17,492 nt of DNA from Hadersleviella sp041745395. Lineage in GTDB: Bacteria; Chloroflexota; Anaerolineae; Promineifilales; Promineifilaceae. Of the stretch, positions 14,381 through 17,492 are shown one piece after another (position 1 is the stretch's first letter; every line of letters starts with the position of its first letter). The notes beneath the pieces were generated by a model that saw nothing but the letters and a program-made list of their open reading frames with translations, was not told where the DNA came from and searched no databases. Location of the stretch: assembly GCA_041745395.1 (NCBI GenBank), contig JBGTIZ010000198.1, positions 1 through 17,492 on the forward strand, given 5' to 3'. The translations under genes and the position numbers were made by a program.

Positions 14381-16126
14381 ATGAAACCACCCATTCACAA
14401 TTCACAATCAGACTCCCCCGCCACCTTGTGGGCAACCACCTTCGTTCACGCCCTCGCCGCATCGGGGCTAGACGCGGTGTGCATTTGCCCTGGCTCTCGC
14501 TCGACGCCGCTGACGCTCGCTTTTGCGGCGCACCCAGATGTGCGTGTATTTGTGCATTTGGATGAACGGAGCGCGGGCTTTTTTGCGCTAGGGCGAGCGT
14601 TGGCGACGGGAAAACCGGTAGCGGTGGTGTGTACTTCAGGCACGGCCGTGGCCAATTTCTACCCCGCCATCATCGAAGCCAACATGTCCCACGTTCCCCT
14701 GCTCATTCTCACCGCCGACCGCCCCGCCGAACTGCGCCACAGCGGCGCCAACCAAACCATCGACCAAACCAAAATCTTTGGCGACCATGTGCTGTGGGCG
14801 ATAGACATGGACGTGCCTCACGCCTCTGCCCCAGAGGTCAGCTTGCGCAACGTGGCCCAAACGGCCGCCCGCGCCTACGCCACCGCCAACGGCCTGCGCC
14901 CAGGCCCCGTGCATCTCAACTTCCCTTTCCGCAAACCCCTCGAACCAAGCAACCAGCCAAGCAACCAGCCACTCAATCAATCGATCAGTGTGTCAATCGC
15001 TCAGCACGCGCAGGGGCAGATTGCGCCGAGCGCGGCGCAGGTGGCTCAGTTACAAAGTTGGGTGGCGCAGTATGCAAACGGGGTGATTGTATGTGGTCCG
15101 CGCTGTCCGGGGGGGGATTTTCCAGAGCGGGTGGCCGCTTTTGCCCAAGCGACGGGCTACCCCATTTTGGCCGACCCGCTGTCGGGCGTGCGCTTTGGGC
15201 CATGGGTGGGCAAGAGCGTTTTGGGCGGCTATGAAAGCTGGCTGACGCAAAACCAAGAGCCATCCGGTCCCGCGCCAGACATTTTGATTCGCTTGGGGCA
15301 AGTGCCCACCAGCAAATGGCTCAATGCCTATTTAGACCACATTGAGCCAGCCGTGCGCCTGCATGTGCGGCACAACGGCGTGTGGGCGGATGACGGCCAG
15401 CGCACGACCCATTTTTGGCAATGTGCCGAGGGGGATTTGTTGCGCCAAGTGTCAACGGTCAAGCGGCAACTACTAGTTAATCACGCTTGGCTGGCGACCG
15501 AAAGGCAAACGTGGGAGGCGATGGCACGGTTTTTCGACGAGCATTTTTTTGACGCCACGGCCGTGTCCCTTCTCCTGCAAACCCTGCCTGAAAACAGTAA
15601 TTTGGTCATGGGCAACAGCCTCCCCATTCGTCATTTAGACCAGTTTGGCCGCCCCATGACCAAACGTCTGCACGTTTTTGGCAATCGAGGAGCGAGTGGC
15701 ATTGACGGGAATATAAGCACGGCCGTGGGTATCGCCTCGGCCAGCCCCGACCGTCCCACCGTGCTGGTCACGGGCGACGTGACCTTTTATCATGACCTGA
15801 ACGGCCTGCTGGCTATCAACCACAACCAGATTCAGAATGTGAGCATCGTTTTGTTGAACAACGGCGGCGGGGGCATCTTTAATCGGCTACCCATCGCAAA
15901 TTTTGAACCCGCGTTCACCCGTCTGTTCAAAACGCCGCACCAGCTAGATTTTGCCCATGCGGCCGCGCTGTTTGGGCTAGCGCATACAAGAGTCCACGGC
16001 CGTGGACAGCTCCAAACCGCCCTCACCAGCGACTGGCTTACCAGCCCCACCATTCTCGAAATCATGACCGACAACGAGCAAGACGAACAGTTGCGCCGCG
16101 CCTTTTTACAGCAGACCCCACTTTAA
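14381..16126 (+). CDS. menD: SEPHCHC synthase MenD (2-succinyl-5-enolpyruvyl-6-hydroxy-3-cyclohexene-1-carboxylate synthase)
   Basis: The 581-residue thiamine-diphosphate enzyme joins isochorismate with 2-oxoglutarate, releasing CO2, the second step of menaquinone synthesis. The N-terminal PYR domain has CPGSRSTPLTLAFA (~36), VHLDERSAGFFALGRA (with the family's conserved Glu, ~65), CTSGTAVANFYPAIIEA and LTADRPAELRHSGANQTIDQ. The C-terminal PP domain has FGNRGASGIDGNISTAVGIA and the ThDP/Mg motif GDVTFYHDLNGLL...LLNNGGGGIFNRLPI (~464-500). A 4-residue repeat linker (PSNQPSNQPLNQ, near 190) joins the PYR and middle domains. I chose ATG 14381; a TTG six codons upstream lies in the repeat array. 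No good ribosome site is visible. Translation may have been rerouted when the repeats and four-helix-bundle gene entered between menF and menD. Four palindrome copies. Confidence 0.93.
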   Translation: MKPPIHNSQSDSPATLWATTFVHALAASGLDAVCICPGSRSTPLTLAFAAHPDVRVFVHLDERSAGFFALGRALATGKPVAVVCTSGTAVANFYPAIIEANMSHVPLLILTADRPAELRHSGANQTIDQTKIFGDHVLWAIDMDVPHASAPEVSLRNVAQTAARAYATANGLRPGPVHLNFPFRKPLEPSNQPSNQPLNQSISVSIAQHAQGQIAPSAAQVAQLQSWVAQYANGVIVCGPRCPGGDFPERVAAFAQATGYPILADPLSGVRFGPWVGKSVLGGYESWLTQNQEPSGPAPDILIRLGQVPTSKWLNAYLDHIEPAVRLHVRHNGVWADDGQRTTHFWQCAEGDLLRQVSTVKRQLLVNHAWLATERQTWEAMARFFDEHFFDATAVSLLLQTLPENSNLVMGNSLPIRHLDQFGRPMTKRLHVFGNRGASGIDGNISTAVGIASASPDRPTVLVTGDVTFYHDLNGLLAINHNQIQNVSIVLLNNGGGGIFNRLPIANFEPAFTRLFKTPHQLDFAHAAALFGLAHTRVHGRGQLQTALTSDWLTSPTILEIMTDNEQDEQLRRAFLQQTPL

Positions 16127-16199
16127 CCAACCGACTCAGGCTCTTTGGCAATTATTAGCCATTCATTGTCGTAGTTAGACAGGCCACGTCCAGAGAAAA

Positions 16200-16234
16200 G
16201 TCACATGACCCATGACACGTGAAACGTGACACTC
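16200..16234. repeat. Heptanucleotide array, consensus GACACGT, 5 units
   Basis: Five adjacent 7-nt units (GTCACAT, GACCCAT, GACACGT, GAAACGT, GACACTC) lie between menD and the next gene, ending 12 nt before its Shine-Dalgarno. The sequence differs from the other arrays but keeps the same 7-nt period. Confidence 0.65.
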
Positions 16235-16259
16235 TGTTAAACCCACAAGGACACCCATC

Positions 16260-16868
16260 ATGACCGACGAACGAGACAACGAAGATACCAACCCCTCACG
16301 CATCCGCGTGATTGGCATGGCCATCATAGGCTATGCGCTTGTGGCTTGCATCGCGTGGTTTTTTCTGTTTGAGCTAGGGAGCTTGGGGGAACAACTGCTC
16401 GGCACGGCCGTGCCCGAAAATCAGCCCGCATCCAATATTATTTCTAGCTTTCCCACGGCCGTGTACCTTGCCCCACCCGACGACATCATCCTGACTCCCG
16501 ACCAGCGCGGCTACGCCAACATGCAACTCGCTCAAAACACGACCGAACTCGCCACCATGCTTGGCAACAACCCCAACATCACCCTGATTTATCTGCACCC
16601 TGCCATGCTCGACGAGGTAGACGCTAATTTTCTCAAACTCCAATATCGCAACGGCAAGCTGATCGCCGCCTTCAACACGCCGCTCTCGGTGCTGACCGCT
16701 AAACTGGATCTGACTACCAGCCAAGATGATTTACCCTTTGAGACCTTTGCCACGGCCGTGCTTTCTGTTTCGGCCGTCAAAAACCAGCCCTCTGGCACGC
16801 CCCTGCTCTTTACCAACGCCTTTGGCCAGTTTGAACAAGTTCCCCTCGTTCTAAATGGGTTACAATAG
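16260..16868 (+). CDS. Single-pass membrane protein of unknown function
   Basis: 202 residues; ATG 16260 follows AAGGA at 16247-16251. A charged N-terminus (MTDERDNEDTNPSRIR) precedes one hydrophobic helix at ~17-38 (VIGMAIIGYALVACIAWFFLF). A mostly extracytoplasmic part follows, rich in Asn, Thr and Leu, with ITLIYLHPAMLDEVDANFLKLQYRNGKLIAAFNTPLSVLTAKL. This looks like a small alpha/beta domain, and the NGKLIAAFNTPLSVL stretch is strand-turn-strand in character. I recognise no family. The next gene, a lipoprotein, starts 6 nt after its stop, so the two form an operon and may act together at the cell surface. Three palindrome copies encode Thr-Ala-Val. Confidence 0.75.
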   Translation: MTDERDNEDTNPSRIRVIGMAIIGYALVACIAWFFLFELGSLGEQLLGTAVPENQPASNIISSFPTAVYLAPPDDIILTPDQRGYANMQLAQNTTELATMLGNNPNITLIYLHPAMLDEVDANFLKLQYRNGKLIAAFNTPLSVLTAKLDLTTSQDDLPFETFATAVLSVSAVKNQPSGTPLLFTNAFGQFEQVPLVLNGLQ

Positions 16869-16874
16869 CACGCT

Positions 16875-17492
16875 ATGCTTCGTTTATCAGCCACATCACT
16901 TTTGCTCACGGCCGTGGTGCTTCTATTCACCGCTTGCCAACCCCCGCCAGCACATACGATTGAGTTTACTCCCCCTGACCTGCCCACTCTTGCCGTTGCC
17001 GTTGTTCTGCCCACGGCCGTGGATACCGACTCTAGCGACGCCCCGCCGCCCACTTGGACGCCTATGCCCGCTAGTTTCGAGACCGACCAGCCCCAAGAAA
17101 TAGGCGACCGCCCCACCTTCACCCCGCGTCCCACCCGCGCCGCCACCGATACGCCAGGCCCCTTGCCCACCGTCACCCCCACCCCCACGCCCAGCCATAC
17201 CCCCACACCCACCAACACCCCAACCCCCACGCCCACACCCACCGCCCTCCCCCTTAGTCAATATAGCCTCGATGCGCCACTCCCCATCGGCGCGTACCCC
17301 CGCCCCCCTGCTGATAACGGCTGGGGCATGCACTGGATGCCCACCGTTAGCCAGAGTCGGGGCGACGTAGACAAATTTGTGGCCGAAATGCGCCTCATGA
17401 ATATCAAATGGGTCGTCTTTCTCAACGACAATACCAACATTGGCAGCAATGATTATTTGGTCGAGCGGCTCGTGGCAAACGGCATCATGCCC
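16875..17492 (+). CDS. Thr/Pro-rich lipoprotein, possibly a glycoside-hydrolase-like domain (3' end outside window)
   Basis: 206 codons are visible and the frame is open at the right edge. The protein starts MLRLSATSLLLTAVVLLFTACQPPP, a lipoprotein signal with cysteine ~21 as the lipid-bearing residue (F-T-A-C, a slightly atypical lipobox). Residues ~50-135 are Thr/Pro/Ser-rich, with long TPTPT runs, typical of flexible, possibly O-glycosylated cell-wall spacers. From ~140 a folded domain begins: IGAYPRPPADNGWGMHWMPTVSQSRGDVDKFVAEMRLMNIKWVVFLND...YLVERLVANGIMP. The strand-helix pattern, with M-x-I-KWVVF after a helix, recalls the first beta-alpha units of a TIM-barrel glycoside hydrolase. That is a guess from a fragment. 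It lies 6 nt after the previous gene with no ribosome site of strong type. Confidence 0.78.
   Translation, partial: MLRLSATSLLLTAVVLLFTACQPPPAHTIEFTPPDLPTLAVAVVLPTAVDTDSSDAPPPTWTPMPASFETDQPQEIGDRPTFTPRPTRAATDTPGPLPTVTPTPTPSHTPTPTNTPTPTPTPTALPLSQYSLDAPLPIGAYPRPPADNGWGMHWMPTVSQSRGDVDKFVAEMRLMNIKWVVFLNDNTNIGSNDYLVERLVANGIMP

Larger units (their letters stand above)
1946..17021. repeat. Dispersed 10-bp palindrome CACGGCCGTG (30 perfect copies)
   Basis: Perfect copies start at 1946, 2932, 3235, 3835, 4572, 4815, 5037, 5451, 6411, 7248, 7389, 7890, 7956, 8586, 9210, 9744, 10164, 11374, 11627, 12864, 13295, 14641, 15556, 15718, 15995, 16403, 16454, 16751, 16907 and 17012. Copies differing at the ends (for example CACGGCCGAG at 2221 and 12317, CACGGCCGCC at 5505 and 11417, CACGGCCGTT at 9665 and 10531) add at least ten more. 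All but 11627 lie in genes. Random expectation for one 10-mer in 17.5 kb is about 0.02 at even base composition. No perfect copy is in the first 1.9 kb. It resembles highly iterated palindromes such as HIP1 of cyanobacteria; the function is unknown. Confidence 0.9.

Noticed and set aside
16589..17242. Minus-strand Gly/Val-rich frame (217 codons)
   Set aside because: It is the antisense of the Thr-Pro repeat codons of the lipoprotein; the GVGVG run is a by-product.

Overview
The window is about 17.5 kb of GC-rich bacterial DNA. It looks like a filamentous or sediment-type Chloroflexota (Anaerolineae-like) genome. The reasons are very large GT-C/YfhO-type membrane proteins with trailing beta-sandwich domains, secreted proteins with long Thr-Pro linkers, a menaquinone gene cluster, and many short intergenic repeats. 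The phylum is inferred from gene style, not from a marker gene. UGA is an ordinary stop here: it ends the genes at 4054, 9231, 11620 and 12419.

Layout. From 1 to 1845 lie the 3' end of a secreted beta-rich protein and an exported beta-propeller protein. From 1829 to 9231 two overlapping genes encode GT-C-like polytopic membrane proteins: a 741-residue one with an ArnT/PMT/DUF2142-like start, and a 1726-residue one that joins a YfhO-like module to a second membrane module. Positions 9232-9557 hold no gene, only heptanucleotide arrays around a MITE-like 136-bp inverted repeat. menA (DHNA prenyltransferase) lies on the minus strand at 9558-10496. Then come a yefM antitoxin, a frameshifted yoeB toxin, a DCC-family thiol-disulfide oxidoreductase with an in-frame UGA in its redox motif, a TetR regulator, menF, a 23S-IVP-type four-helix-bundle gene, menD, a one-helix membrane protein, and the start of a lipoprotein that runs off the end.

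How the genes fit together. MenF (chorismate to isochorismate), MenD (isochorismate to SEPHCHC) and MenA (DHNA to demethylmenaquinone) are three steps of the classical menaquinone pathway. MenH, MenC, MenE and MenB are not in the window. The TetR gene sits just before menF and has a perfect operator-like palindrome upstream, so it may control itself and possibly the men genes. The GT-C proteins probably move lipid-linked sugars onto surface polymers or proteins, and the neighbouring Thr/Pro-rich secreted proteins are plausible acceptors.

Three things stand out. (1) The DCC-family gene at 11213-11620 has UGA exactly where the second redox cysteine should be (C-G-F-UGA). It is followed 18 nt later by the triloop of an 8-bp hairpin, which is bacterial SECIS geometry, so this is a candidate selenoprotein. 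(2) The 10-bp palindrome CACGGCCGTG occurs 30 times, against well under one expected by chance. It is nearly always read as Thr-Ala-Val in genes, resembling the HIP1 system of cyanobacteria. (3) Degenerate 7-nt repeat arrays fill at least six intergenic sites. Each has its own sequence, they often occur as inverted pairs, and several run into the stop codon of the preceding gene.
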